NCBI GenBank assembly: GCA_016647705.1
Contig: CM028330.1
Span: 29,034,649-29,098,648 of the forward strand
DNA from: Eucommia ulmoides
Lineage: Eukaryota > Streptophyta > Magnoliopsida > Garryales > Eucommiaceae
Reading direction: 5' to 3'
Length of the DNA: 64,000 nt
Each line of letters opens with the position of its first letter. Positions within the stretch are counted from its first letter, which is position 1. The notes beneath the pieces are model-generated. The model had not been told where the DNA came from and ran no database searches. It was given only the letters and a program-made list of their open reading frames with translations. This document shows, in pieces, positions 44,364 to 54,957 of the stretch. The position numbers were made by a program, and so were the translations under genes.

Positions 44364-46030
44364 GACAAAGCTGGGATACATGAAAGATTGGGTGGATGGA
44401 CAAGTTAGGAGGAAATGACAACTTGTACGCCACCGTGTCCACAAGAGCCATAATTTCAAGCAGTTCATAGAAACGCGGAGCAAGTTTTTCGTTGCGTCGT
44501 GTTGCTAAGGATTTTTGTCGATAAGGTCGTAACTTCACGAAAACTTTCTCTCCTACCTCAAACTCCTCCTCTCGTCGCTTCGCATCGGCCATGGTCTTCA
44601 TCTTTTGTTGGGCACGCAAGAGATGCATTTTGAGCTCGTCTAACTAGGCGTCGCGCTCTTGTAAGAGCTGCTCTACCGAAGAGACGAAAGTACCCCCTGT
44701 TTTGTAATAGATGAGGGGTGGCGGATCCCGTCCATAGAGTGCTTTGAACGGGGTACAATTAATGGTGTTATGGTCCGTGGTAGTATACCAATATTCCGCC
44801 AAAGCTAACTATGTGCACCAAACTCGCGACTTTTCTGAGACGTAACATTGTAAATATGTTTCTAAGCAGCGGTTCACCACTTTAGATTGCCCGTTAGTTT
44901 GAGGATGATAAGTTGTAGTACGCCGCAACTCTGATCCCTGTAGGTGAAATAATTCTTTCCGAAAATGGCTCATAAAACCTCTATCGCAATCAGAGATGAT
45001 AGTGTTAGGTATCCTATGTAGGCGCACGACTTTTCGAAGGAATAGCACCGCCACTGTCTTAGCTATAAACGGGTGTTTCAAGGGTAAGAAGTGGGCATAT
45101 TTAGTCAACTTGTCCACCACCACTAGTATCGTATCCATACCTTTTGACTTGGGCAACCCTTCTATAAAATCCATGGTTAAATCCTTCGATACCTGGTTAG
45201 GTAAAGCCAGAAGTTGTAGCAACCCCACTGGTGTCATGGACATAGATTTGTTTCTTTGACACACCTCCCATTGCTGCAAGCCTGCACCCACTTGGAAACG
45301 GCCACGCACATGCCTACCCAAAAAAAATCAGTGGTTATTCTCTTATAAGTGCGTTCCTCCCCGGAATGGCCACCTATAGGAGATGAGTGATATTCTTTCA
45401 GAATAAAGGGTAGCAGGGTGGAATTTTTGGGCAACATCAGACGCCCCTTGTAGCAAACCCCATCATTTGCTAAGGAAAATCATGTAGCTCGCACTCTTCC
45501 CTATTGCAGGTTACCCTTGACTTTTGTCAGAAATTCATCTCTATCAATTTCTTGCTGCAATGTCTCCCAATCAAGCCATTATATACCAAGAAACTGATTT
45601 AACTCCGGAGGGGGTAGTACCCTCGACAATGCGTCAACCACCTTGTTGCTCGCTCTTGGTTTATATTGAATTTCAAAGTTATATCCCAATAGCTTGGCCA
45701 TCCATTTTTCGTAGTCTAGTGCCACGATTCGCTGCTCTAATAAGTGCTTCAAACTTTGTTGATCCGTGCGAACTATGAATTTCCTCCCAAGTAGGTATGG
45801 CCGCCATTTTTGAATGGCTAAGACATTAGCCATTAATTCTTTATCATAGATCAAACGTAGCTTTGCCCGTTGCCCTAGCACCTGGTTATGGTAAGTCACC
45901 GGTTATTCTTCTTGCATCAGGACGACACCTAACCCATACCCAGATGCATCAATTTCAATGACGAATGACTTGGCGAAGTCTGGGAGGGCTAAAACAAGAA
46001 CCCAAGTCATAGCTGTTTTGAGAGCCTCAA
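44364..46030 (-). repeat. Tandem duplication inside the chromovirus, copy B
   Basis: Holds RNase H (45,899-45,579: KWRPYLLGRKFIVRTDQQSL), the integrase zinc region (45,437-45,240) and core ([40 protein letters not shown]) and the integrase C-terminus (44,628 down). Broken in several places. Confidence 0.88.
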
Positions 46031-46960
46031 ATGCCTCCATAGCCGCCGTATTCCACTCGAAACGATCTTTCTTCAATTGCTCTGCAAGTTGCAATCGACC
46101 CATACCCCTTGACAAACTTACGGTAATACCCCGTAAGTCCTAGAAAGCCTCGCAACTCTCGAATTGAGTGCTGTACTGGCCACTCGAGCAAGGCTTGTAT
46201 TTGGGAATTGTCCACCTTTACGCTGTCGCTTGATATCACGTGTCTTAATTATTCCAAACGGGTACAAGCAAATGAGCACTTCTTGTGGTTTGCATATAGC
46301 CGATGCTTGGCGAGAAGCTATAAGACCACCGTCAAGTGGTGTGCATGTTCCGCCTACTATGACTGTACACTAAAATATCATCAAAAAATACTAACACGAA
46401 GTGACCAAGGTGTGGACGAAAGACTTGGTTCATGAGTGCTTGAAATGTTGCGGGTGTATTAATTTGCCCAAACGGCATGACTAAGAACTCGTAATGACCT
46501 TCGTGGGTTCTAAAATCCGTCTTGGGGACATCCTCGGGCCATACTCGGCTCTGATGGTACCACACCGTCGCTCCATATAACTCATCCAACAACTCCTTGA
46601 TTACTGGTATGGGAAATTTCTCAGCCACGGTCTCCCTGTTCAGGGCACGATAGTCCATAGGACCGGGCTTGCAAATGGACTCACACTGGGTTGTATGATC
46701 TTGGCCGCCAACATTTCTCGTACTAATCGCTCAATCTCATCATTTTGCACCTGGGGGTAACGGTAAGGGCGTACGTTGATAGGCGAGGTCCTTTCCTTTA
46801 AGGTTATGGCATGCTCCTTTCAACGGAATTGTGGTAATTCCATGGTAAGCGCGTACGTTGATAGGCGAGGTCCCTTCCTTTAAGGTTATAGCATGCTCCT
46901 TTCCACGGAATAGTAGTAATTCCATGGTCATCTCAAACACTTCTTTGTAATTTTCCAATA
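46031..46960 (-). pseudogene. Reverse transcriptase of the chromovirus (fossil part)
   Basis: Minus-strand motifs [40 protein letters not shown] and the polymerase box [13 protein letters not shown], then ALLEWPVQHSIRELRGFLGL (connection) and ALPDFAKSFVIEIDASGYGL (RNase H start). Order and wording are those of plant chromoviruses. A short local duplication (about 46,745-46,870) repeats one small block. Broken. Confidence 0.85.
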
Positions 46961-47081
46961 CTGCCTGGATCTCTTAGGGGATAGCAGCCTTCTCTTCTTT
47001 GATGACCCCTACAACGCCAAGCTCCACTACATACCCACCTTCTTTGTGTCTAATGGTACGAAACATGGCTTTGAGGGATAC

Positions 47082-48720
47082 TCACGTTTTGTGCAGAGAG
47101 GGATCCCCTTGTAAACTTACTGGTGTATTTCCCATATTGAATTTCATAGAATGAGTCTTCCAATTAATGTGAGTCACCCCCAAAGTCTGTAACCATTGAA
47201 TTCCCAAGATGACGTCAGTACTTCCCAGATCCAGAGGTAGAAAGTCCTCTACTATCTCTACCCCTTGTAAAACCAGACCTACTCCTCGACATATCCCTTG
47301 AGTTTTGGTGAATGAGCCTGTTCCCAAAATCATCCCGTAAGGTTCCGTAGTAGTGACGGGGAGCTTCAGGGCTGATACAAGCTCGTTGGAAATAAAATTA
47401 TGTGACGCCCCACTGTTAATAAGTACGACCACTTTCTGTTTACTAATCTTGCTTGCCAGTTTGAGCGTCTTGGGCGAGGTAAGTCCCACCATTGAATTTA
47501 AGGACACCTTTACCACTTGAATTTTAGCTTCCTCCATTTCCACCAGTTTGTTCTCCTGTTCCTTTTCTTGAACCTCATCTTCCGCCGCTTGTGTCTCCGT
47601 CTCATACTCTTGGAGCAAAACCACTTGTAGTTCTCGCTTCTTGCAACGATGTCTTGGTGAATTTTTTTTGTCACATTTATAACAAAGGTCACGATTTTGC
47701 TTATAGCGCAATTTTGCCTTAGTTAATTTTCGAAATTCTCCCCCTTCGTGAGCCTTAGTTGGAACCGTGGTTTCCATTGTCATAGTGCTTTGTCCCATCA
47801 GAGTTTTGACAGGTGGGTAATTAGAGTGCCCAGGCCCACGTGAATAAGCGGGCCCAATTGAGGTTCGGTTACCCTTGAGCTCTAAATTTTTCGCTTCAAT
47901 TTTCATTGCCAGGTCCATAGCACTTTCAAGCCTGTTTTGGCCGAATACCTTCAGCTCAGCCCTAATGTCACTCCGTAGCCCATTTATGAATGTGGACTCC
48001 AACACTTGTTCAGAGAGGTCTTCTAATGTTGAGGCCAATTGTTCAAATCTTCTTTTGTAATCCCTCACTGTTATACTTTGCCTCAGAGCCAGGAACTCCT
48101 TATATCGTGAGCCATTGGGAAGAGATCAGAACCGCAATAGGAGTTGCGATCTGAGTTCCTCTCAACTCAGGAATGACCTTCTCTTATTCTTCCATCCAAA
48201 CCAGACCAAAGCTTCACCTTCGAAGCTGATGATGACCATCTCTAGCTTCTTTGCGTTGGTCAAGCAGTGCTAGGCAAAGTATCTCTCTGCCTTTAGTATC
48301 CAGCCGTCGGGGTTCTCTCCATCAAAGGAAGAGAGTTCGATTCTTCTAGGTTAAAGGTCCCATCGCGCGCAGCCTAAGTCTACTCTCTGCCATGGCTGCC
48401 GTTGGCGGCGTTGCTCGCCTGTTTCGGTACCCACGTCGGCGCACGTCGTTCGACAGCTTTGTGCCGTTGTTCGCAGTCATCGAACACCCATATCGTGTCG
48501 TCGGCGTTGTTCCTTTGCCCTGGTACCCTTGCCGACGCTGTCGCATGTCGTTTGACAGCCTCGCGAAGTTGTTCGCACTCGTCGGCTGTCTAGATCTCAT
48601 TGGTGGCATCGCTCACTTGGTCTGGCACCCTCGCCGACGTCGGTGCACGTTGTCCCGCCGCCTTGCGATGTCGTTTGTGCTCTTTGTTTGCGCAGATCTT
48701 GTCATCAACTCGATTCTGGC
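47082..48720 (-). pseudogene. gag and protease of the chromovirus (fossil part)
   Basis: The gag core has MRDYKRRFEQLASTLEDLSE and FINGLRSDIRAELKVFGQNR. A zinc knuckle follows at about 47,690-47,640 (CYKCDKK..PRHRC), then a Glu-rich linker and the protease (VVVLINSGASHNFISNELVS, with a changed first active-site residue position, then LGSTDVILGIQWLQTLGVTH). Broken. Confidence 0.85.
48395..48705. repeat. Three-unit GC-rich tandem repeat, period about 100 bp, in the chromovirus gag leader
   Basis: Blocks beginning GGCGGCGTTGCTCGCC (48,404), GTCGGCGTTGTTCC (48,500) and GGTGGCATCGCTCAC (48,602) share 'CCGACG', 'CACGTCGTTCGACAGC' and 'GTTGTTCGCA' phrases. Plus-strand frames through it are antisense shadows. 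Confidence 0.7.
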
Positions 48721-48721
48721 C

Positions 48722-48910
48722 CTAGGCTTCACTTTCACGCGCTGTTTCGTTCTGAACCTTCAAGAGTTGGTCGATATTTTCAGCCAACGCTGCAAGTCCT
48801 TGCTCCAGATTAGATATTTTCATCATCTCCTTCTTGATTGCTCCTAACTCCTCCTGCACGGTGTTCACGGTTCCCTCTACCGTTTCAACCCTAGCATCCA
48901 TCCTTGTCAC
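48722..48910 (-). pseudogene. gag N-terminus of the chromovirus, coiled-coil (fossil part)
   Basis: MTRMDARVETVEGTVNTVQE, then LGAIKKEMMKISNLEQGLAA, the heptad-rich start common to plant chromovirus gag, about 30 bases from the primer site. Confidence 0.75.
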
Positions 48911-48923
48911 AATAGGCCCAAAA

Positions 48924-48937
48924 CTTGCTCTGCTAAA
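48924..48937 (-). other. Primer-binding site, initiator tRNA-Met type, decayed
   Basis: On the minus strand TTTAGCAGAGCAAG, compared with the canonical TGGTATCAGAGC. It directly abuts the LTR, where it should be. Confidence 0.65.
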
Positions 48938-49307
48938 TGATGAACACTAGGTTTATTGATAACGACAAATCAACAGATTGAGAGGAAAAAGATGTGAATT
49001 TTATTGAAATCAAGAGACAAACAAACGCCCAGGTATTTGAGAGACCTAGTTCTCTCTCAGAGCCAAAGCTCAATACAAATTACTTCTCGATATCCTATAT
49101 AGTCTATTCTCCTCATTTTATAACCTACCTCTTACCATACATGACCCCTCTCATACAACATAATTATTAATTAGGTAATAATGGCTGATGGAGCTTTCCT
49201 ATTCTCACCCAACATCTTTCCTGAAATATTCCGTAAATCAATGTAATTTGTAACGGTCATTTCCTTTCTTGCGACGTGCGTAGGTGTACCTAATTGGTGG
49301 TCTATCA
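48938..49307 (-). repeat. 5' LTR of the chromovirus
   Basis: Plus-strand TGATGAACACTAGG to GGTGGTCTATCA, exactly 370 bp like its partner. Confidence 0.93.
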
Positions 49308-49752
49308 CTAGATTGCTATTTGCGCTTTTGGGATATAAAGTTGTGGCAACTTCTTTCTGTGGTATGCCGTTACACCTTTGTGCGGAAATAATTGCATAAA
49401 CAACTTTGATGTTTTATGGTTTTCGGGAAAATACTTGTCCAATTCAGGATATTAGTCCAAGTGAGTGCTTCCTTAAACATGTTCTGAAAAAATTAGAATA
49501 AAATTAGTTAGATAATATGTCACATCTTTTTGTCGCCTCCAATGTTGAATTATGCTTGCAATTAATCAACTAGTTATGAGTACCAAGATTTATCATTGTC
49601 TTTATAAGATTTAATATACTTCATTTCATACTATTGATCTCAACACTGTTGTGATTGACCACGGCTTGAATTTTTTTCGAATTGATTATTTAATCTTTCT
49701 TATTTGGATATTTTCGTTGGGTGTCCAAGTTAGCATATAGTAGAATTTAGTT
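49308..49752. other. Flank between chromovirus and satellite array
   Basis: Begins with the right target duplication CTAGA (49,308-49,312). No gene recognised. 'GCTATTTGCGCTTTTGGGATATAAAG' type text could be exon-like continuation of the interrupted locus, but no frame supports it. Confidence 0.4.
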
Positions 49753-51405
49753 TTGGGTGTCCAAAATGTCCAAATGAGGTCTGTTTGGTGCGAAACTCGA
49801 GAGTTAGTGTCGTCCCGGTCACTAAGACTTGTAGAAAGAAACAAAAATGAATTTGAACAAGCGGCTTAGGATTTATGTGAACACATAGAACTTGAACATT
49901 TAAAGGAATTAAAAATAGGTTGGGTGTTCAAAATACCTAAACGTGATTCGATTGGACAAAACTCGGGGATTCGCGCTACCTCAGTCATTAGAACTTGTAG
50001 AAAGAAACAAAATTGAATTTGGATAACCAGATTAGAATTTATGCGAAAACATAGAATTTTAATCCTTAAAGAAGTTAAAAAGGGGTCGGGTGTACAAAAT
50101 TCCAAACGTGGTCCGATTAGCGTGAAACTCTATGGTTAGTGCCATCTTGTACATTAAGACTTGTATGAAGAAACATAAATGAATTTGGATAAACGGTTTC
50201 AGATTTCCATGAAAAAATAAAATTTGAACACTTGAAAAAGTTAACAGGGATCGGGTGTCCAAAACACCCAAACATGGTCCAATTGATGTGAAACTTGAGG
50301 GTTAGTACCACCCCATTCATTATGACTTGTAGCAAGAAATGAAAATGAATTTGAATAAGCGGTTTAGGATTTATGCGAAAAAATAGAATTTAAACATTTA
50401 AAGAAATTTGAAAAAGGTTGGGAGTCCAAAACGCCCAAACAAGTCCTATTGGTTCGAAACTTGAAGTTAGTGTTGCCTTGTTCATTAAGACTTATACGAA
50501 GAAACAAAAATGATTTCTGATAAGCGATTTAGAATTTATGTGAAGAAATAGAATTTGAAAACTTAAATTAAAAAAGGGTTGGGTGTTCAAAACGTCTAAA
50601 GGGGGTTCAATTGGCGCAAAACTCGAGGATTAGTGTTGCCCCATCTATTAAGACTTGTACGAGGAAACGAAAATCAATTTGGATAAGTGGTCTACGATTT
50701 ATGCGAAAAAATAGAATTTGAACACTTGAAAAAATTAAAAACAGGTTAGGCATCCAAAATGTCCAAATAGTGTCCCATTGGCACAAAACTCTAGGGTTAG
50801 TGCTACCCCATCTATTAAGACTTGTAGGAAGAAATATAATTGAATTTGGACAAGCGGTTTAGGATTTATGCAAAGAAATAGAATTTGAACACTTAAACAA
50901 GTTAAAAAGGAGTTGGTGGTTCAAAATGCTAAAACAGGATCCAATTGGCACGAAATTCGGTGGCTAGTGCCTTTCAGGACATTAAGACTTCTAGGAAGAA
51001 ACAAAATTTTATTTGGAGAAGCGGTTTAGGATTTATGTGACAATATAGAATTTGAACACTTAAAAAAATTAAAAACAAGTTGAGTGTGAAAAATGCCTAA
51101 ACGAGGTCCAATTTATGCAAAAACTCGAGGGTTAGTGTTGTCCCATTCATTAAGACTTTAATAAATTTGGTTAAGCGATTAAGATTTTATTCAAAAAAAA
51201 AATAGAATTTGAACATTTGCACAAGTTAAAAAAATAGTGGGTGTCCAAAACGTTCAAACAAATCCGATTGGCACAAAACTCGAGGGTTGGCGCCAATCTC
51301 TCCATTAAGACTAGTAGAAAGCAACATAATTAATTTTGGATAGGTGGTTTAGGATTTTTGCAAAACAATGAAATTTTAACACTTAGAATTAAAAATGGAT
51401 TGGTA
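49753..51405. repeat. Satellite-like tandem array, about ten monomers of ~166 bp
   Basis: The anchor GACTTGTAGAAAGAAAC (with variants) occurs at 49,826, 49,992, 50,158, 50,324, 50,489, 50,652, 50,819, 50,986, 51,155 and 51,309, giving spacings of 166, 166, 166, 165, 163, 167, 167, 169 and 154. Each monomer contains GGGTGTCCAAAACGCCCAAAC, then CGAAACTCGAGGGTTAGTG, the anchor, then AAGCGGTTTAGGATTTATGCG and AAATAGAATTTGAACACTTAAA. Monomers are visibly diverged. The nucleosome-like period is typical of plant satellites. Confidence 0.93.
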
Positions 51406-51407
51406 TC

Positions 51408-51600
51408 TGTACTTTTTTTTTTTTTTTTGGGTAATTCTGTTATGCTTTGTTCTACTCTGTTATTTCTTTTTTGTTCTTTTATTTTATGTTCTGAAAAACA
51501 GGGACAAAAGAAAAAAAAAAAAAAAAAAAAAAAAAAACCCTAAATTAAAGAGAACAGAATTGAACAGAAACTTTTCATTTTTTTTTATTTTTTTTTTTTA
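51408..51600. repeat. Poly-T, poly-A and T-rich low-complexity run
   Basis: Homopolymer runs at about 51,413-51,429, 51,510-51,537 and 51,580-51,600. Frames through this stretch are artefacts of composition. Confidence 0.85.
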
Positions 51601-51767
51601 AAATTATGTTTTGTTTTCTATCCAATTTCTTGGTTTTTTCTTTTATTCACCCATATTCCCCGATTTCCAAATTTCTATTTGAAAGGCCTTTGTTTCCAGA
51701 TTTCTATTTTTGTTGACAAGAAGAATGCTTGGAACAGAAACACTAGTTTATGTTTTTAAAAGTATAA

Positions 51768-51892
51768 TCTTTATTGATGTCAATTTCTTTAAAAATGATT
51801 TATTGATGTTAATTTGTTTGAGCAATAAGCAGATTATTCAACTCATTGATCTATCTTTGATTATAATTTGCAGAAATTGACATCAATAAAGA
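51768..51892. repeat. Inverted repeat, 20-bp perfect arms
   Basis: TCTTTATTGATGTCAATTTC (51,768-51,787) is the exact reverse complement of 51,873-51,892, with an 85-bp loop. A third partial copy (GAAATTGACATCA) lies at about 51,990. May be ends of a tiny decayed foldback element. Confidence 0.75.
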
Positions 51893-52380
51893 TTCTTTTT
51901 GTAAAAAATTAAAATTGGAATAACAAAATTGATTTATTGACATCAAAAAGTAACTGGAATAAAAAAAAAAAAAAATTGCTTTAAGGAGGAAATTGACATC
52001 ACTGAATCCATACATTATAAAAACTGATTTGTTTATGATGCAGATTAATTGTTCATTTATCGAAAATTACAAATACTATTTTTGTGCAAGAGAAAATATT
52101 TGATACAATATTTTAGTTTTTTGTTTTCTTTTTCTTTTTGACTATAATGGGATTGTTTTAATTATATCTATCTGCACTTTTTTTATGCACTGTTTAAGAA
52201 TTAAAAATAAAAATAAAAATTTATATAGTTTAATATTATTTAAGTTATATGAGATTTAACTGAAACATGTTTGACGAGGGGAAATTTGGCCATAAGATAC
52301 CAATGCGCCATGTGTCCTCGGACGCACAACTGGCCTGAGAATTTTAGAATCGGTCAGTCGGGCAAGCCCATCTACATGCC

Positions 52381-52495
52381 CGCTCCGGGTCGCTATACCC
52401 GCTTCTGGTCATTATATCCGTTCCGGATCTCCATACCCGCATCTGATTTCCACGTCCGTTCCAAACCTCCATGCTCATTCTGGGTCATTCCTCTT
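52381..52495. repeat. 19-bp minisatellite, six diverged units
   Basis: Consecutive 19-mers are CGCTCCGGGTCGCTATACC, CGCTTCTGGTCATTATATC, CGTTCCGGATCTCCATACC, CGCATCTGATTTCCACGTC, CGTTCCAAACCTCCATGCT and a partial CATTCTGGGTCATTCC. Register is kept perfectly although the units have diverged by substitution. Confidence 0.85.
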
Positions 52496-52639
52496 GTTGG
52501 GCTTTGTGTTGGCCCACGATCTCTAGCCCTATTATTTTGAAATTTCCTATTTTTTCTCAGCAGCATCCATGGCCAATATTTGGTTTCGTCGTTTTTCTCT
52601 AAAAGGTTAACAACTGTACTTGGTTGCGTGTTGCTCCGT

Positions 52640-53334
52640 TATTGTTCATTACTGTTACAATTTTCTTCTCCACTCACCTGTTACCATTTAAGGGTGATAT
52701 TATCATTGGGGACTGCAACATCTTTCTTTGTAGCCAGAGAAATTTTTGTCGTTGATGATGTTTCCGTCGCCTGATTCTTCGATGTATTTTCATTGTCTGG
52801 CTTTAATGGATAGTTGTAGGGACAATATTCTGCATTATGATTGACTCCAACAATTTTGACATAAGGCATGTAGACCATCATATTCTATTTTGTATATTCT
52901 TCCTCAGAGCTCGTAGTGTGGGTTTAAAGGCTGGTTAAGATCTATTTCTATACAGATTTGCACGAACTTTCCACGTATTGAAGCTACCGTATTGCCATCC
53001 ATCTTGATGGGCTTTCCAATAGCCTTCCTTATAGTTTAAAGCATCGACACGTCATAGTGTTCAACAGGAGTTTCGATAGCCTGACTAAGATAGAGGTCTT
53101 GGTCTCTACGACTTCGCTAGGGTGGAAATCCGCCTCCCATTTTCTCATCATCAAGTAATGGTCAAAGATGGTCCACGGTCCCTCTGTTAGGATTTTATGA
53201 GTGTCGGATATCCTCTCACACTTGACTAGGAAATATCCATGGTTGAGATTAATTATTTCCCATTCGCTTTGCAACTGCCACAGCTTTGGAGGAGGTGGTG
53301 CAGAGATGAGATAAAAGAAAAAGTAAAGGAACAA
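52640..53334 (-). pseudogene. L1-type LINE ORF1 remnant with DUF4283 and zinc knuckle
   Basis: The minus-strand frame 53,334-53,029 contains NLNHGYFLVKCERISDTHKI, then LTEGPWTIFDHYLMMRKWEA and DFHPSEVVETKTSILVRLSK. This is the DUF4283 nucleic-acid-binding domain of plant L1-type ORF1 proteins. Downstream on the same strand IGKPIKMDGNTVASIRGKFV, then QICIEIDLNQPLNPHYEL and IYKIEYDGLHALCQNC is the usual continuation, with an in-frame TGA after HYEL. The zinc knuckle is split by a frameshift: CQNC in one frame, GVNHNAEYC in the next. No endonuclease or reverse transcriptase follows, so only the first ORF's core remains. DUF4283 also occurs in host-encoded relatives of such elements, but the damage shows this is a dead copy. 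Confidence 0.75.
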
Positions 53335-54639
53335 AAAGAATAAATGAATAAAAATTTTAAAAATGTAAAATTACAAAAATGCCCTTAATGAGAGGGTCAT
53401 GTGAAACGCACATGCGATTTTCCATCCGTTTTTAAAAGGTGTTAGCGAATTGTCATTAATTGCCATGATTAAAATATTTTAGGGTGTCATGTGTTGAAAT
53501 TGAATTCACAGGAACCAATCTAGGATTAGGGTCTAACTTCAGGTGTGCAGAGTGTGAAAAGCTCTTAAGTCTATAGAAGACTTGGCATTATATAATTTAT
53601 TGAGAATGATAAAAATTCTCATTGATATTTTGCTAAATTTTGTTTCAATGGCAATCAAATGACAATGTGTCATAGGCAATCTGGCAAAAATCCTAAATTT
53701 GAGAGTTGAGAATTAATGTACGTAATTAACTCTTTTAAGAAGTGGAAACCACCACTAGACCCCCGAAAGTACCAAATAATGATCGACGAGTTAGGTAAGG
53801 TGGGGCAGTCCTTTCTTTCCGTCTTCATTTTCACTCACATCGTATTACGTCACATGATTAATGGGGCGGGCTTGGTGAGACGCATTTCTGGGGACAAGTA
53901 ACAGATTTCCAAAGTTCGAGAGACCCACCTTTTGTATGAATAAGCAGACAAAATTATCAAATCTCGTGGTTCTTGTATTTGCTCTCGCCCTTTTTGTGTA
54001 CTAAACTAAATTATAATATTTCATCTCTCCATAATTAATTATCTCAAATTGATTAAATATATTCTATTATTTCTCCCAAACTAATTTTCTTCTTGATTAT
54101 ACATTTAAATTTTTTTAAAAATATACATAAAAAACATTTTTAATAAAAACAATATAATAATTTAAATAATACCTAAAATTTTGTGACAATTGACAAAGGA
54201 CGTGGGAGGGAGTCAAAATAGAGAAGTGTAAAAGTTTTCTTTAAATGATCAGGATAGTGAAATCTAGATCCTCAAAATTTGTCCGACAGACAACTAGATC
54301 TCTAATGATTTGGTTTTGTTAATAATTTGTCCCCTTCTATTTAGTGAAAGTCAAAAAATGATAATGTCAATTAATATTTTCTGTAAATTTTCCTTATTAC
54401 CCTATAATCAAAAACTAAATGTTCCGTAGGTTAAAATAAGGACCATCTACAATATATTTATGGTTTTAAATATAATGATATATTCAAAACAAGGACCATT
54501 GAATTGGCTCAGAGTTAATCTTAGCCGTCCATCTTACAAAACCCAAAACTAACTTATAAAACCCATGTAAGAATAAAATTGATCCTAGATGTAGAATTGA
54601 TTAACTAAAAGGATCAAGGGAACTCAAAAAAAAGTTCAA
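53335..54639. other. Intergenic DNA, no gene recognised
   Basis: AT-rich, with one 61-codon plus-strand frame at 53,716-53,901 that has no known match and ordinary composition. The right part (54,240-54,639) may belong to the LTR of the neighbouring copia remnant. Confidence 0.5.
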
Positions 54640-54957
54640 GAATTTTATCTCCGGCCATTGATGCTTTCAATCACAAATTCACTATTTATCTCTTGTTTTT
54701 GGCTCATCTAAGATCTAAGAATAGTGTATTTCGTTGGAATGAAGTGTTTGAACTTAGGGATCAAAATCTCTATTTATAGTCAACCTTCCATCAACCTTTA
54801 ATGATCATTCTTAATATTATCATAAAAATGGTTACAAAAACATAAGAAAACATTTGTAACTTGAGTTTTAATGTAAAAACTTAAGAAAACATTTGTAATT
54901 TAAGCTTAAATGTGGACAATAAATACCAAAAACTAATTTAATATAATTTTTTTTTTT
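54640..54957 (-). mobile_element. Ty1/copia LTR remnant (fossil), left end uncertain
   Basis: Lies 3' of the copia polypurine tract on the minus strand. Contains a minus-strand TATA signal (GACTATAAATAGAG at about 54,768-54,781). No second LTR is present and the left end cannot be fixed. Confidence 0.45.

Larger units (their letters stand above)
42079..49307 (-). mobile_element. Chromovirus, Ty3 LTR retrotransposon with chromodomain (fossil)
   Basis: LTRs of 370 bp at 42,079-42,448 and 48,938-49,307 (TGATGAAC...TCTATCA), an initiator-Met type primer site, gag with zinc knuckle, protease, reverse transcriptase, RNase H, integrase and a C-terminal chromodomain give a chromovirus. The short LTRs suggest the Reina branch, but this is inference. 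The RNase H to chromodomain segment occurs twice in tandem (about 1.66 kb each). The LTRs differ at roughly one base in ten over the first 245 by eye, so the copy is old, and its coding part has numerous breaks (well over ten). Confidence 0.9.

Noticed and set aside
48392-48847. A 151-codon plus-strand frame in GC-rich DNA
   Set aside because: It is antisense to the chromovirus gag and results from the CG-rich three-unit repeat.
53716-53901. A 61-codon plus-strand frame as a small gene
   Set aside because: No recognisable family, no promoter or leader signal and composition like the surrounding intergenic DNA.
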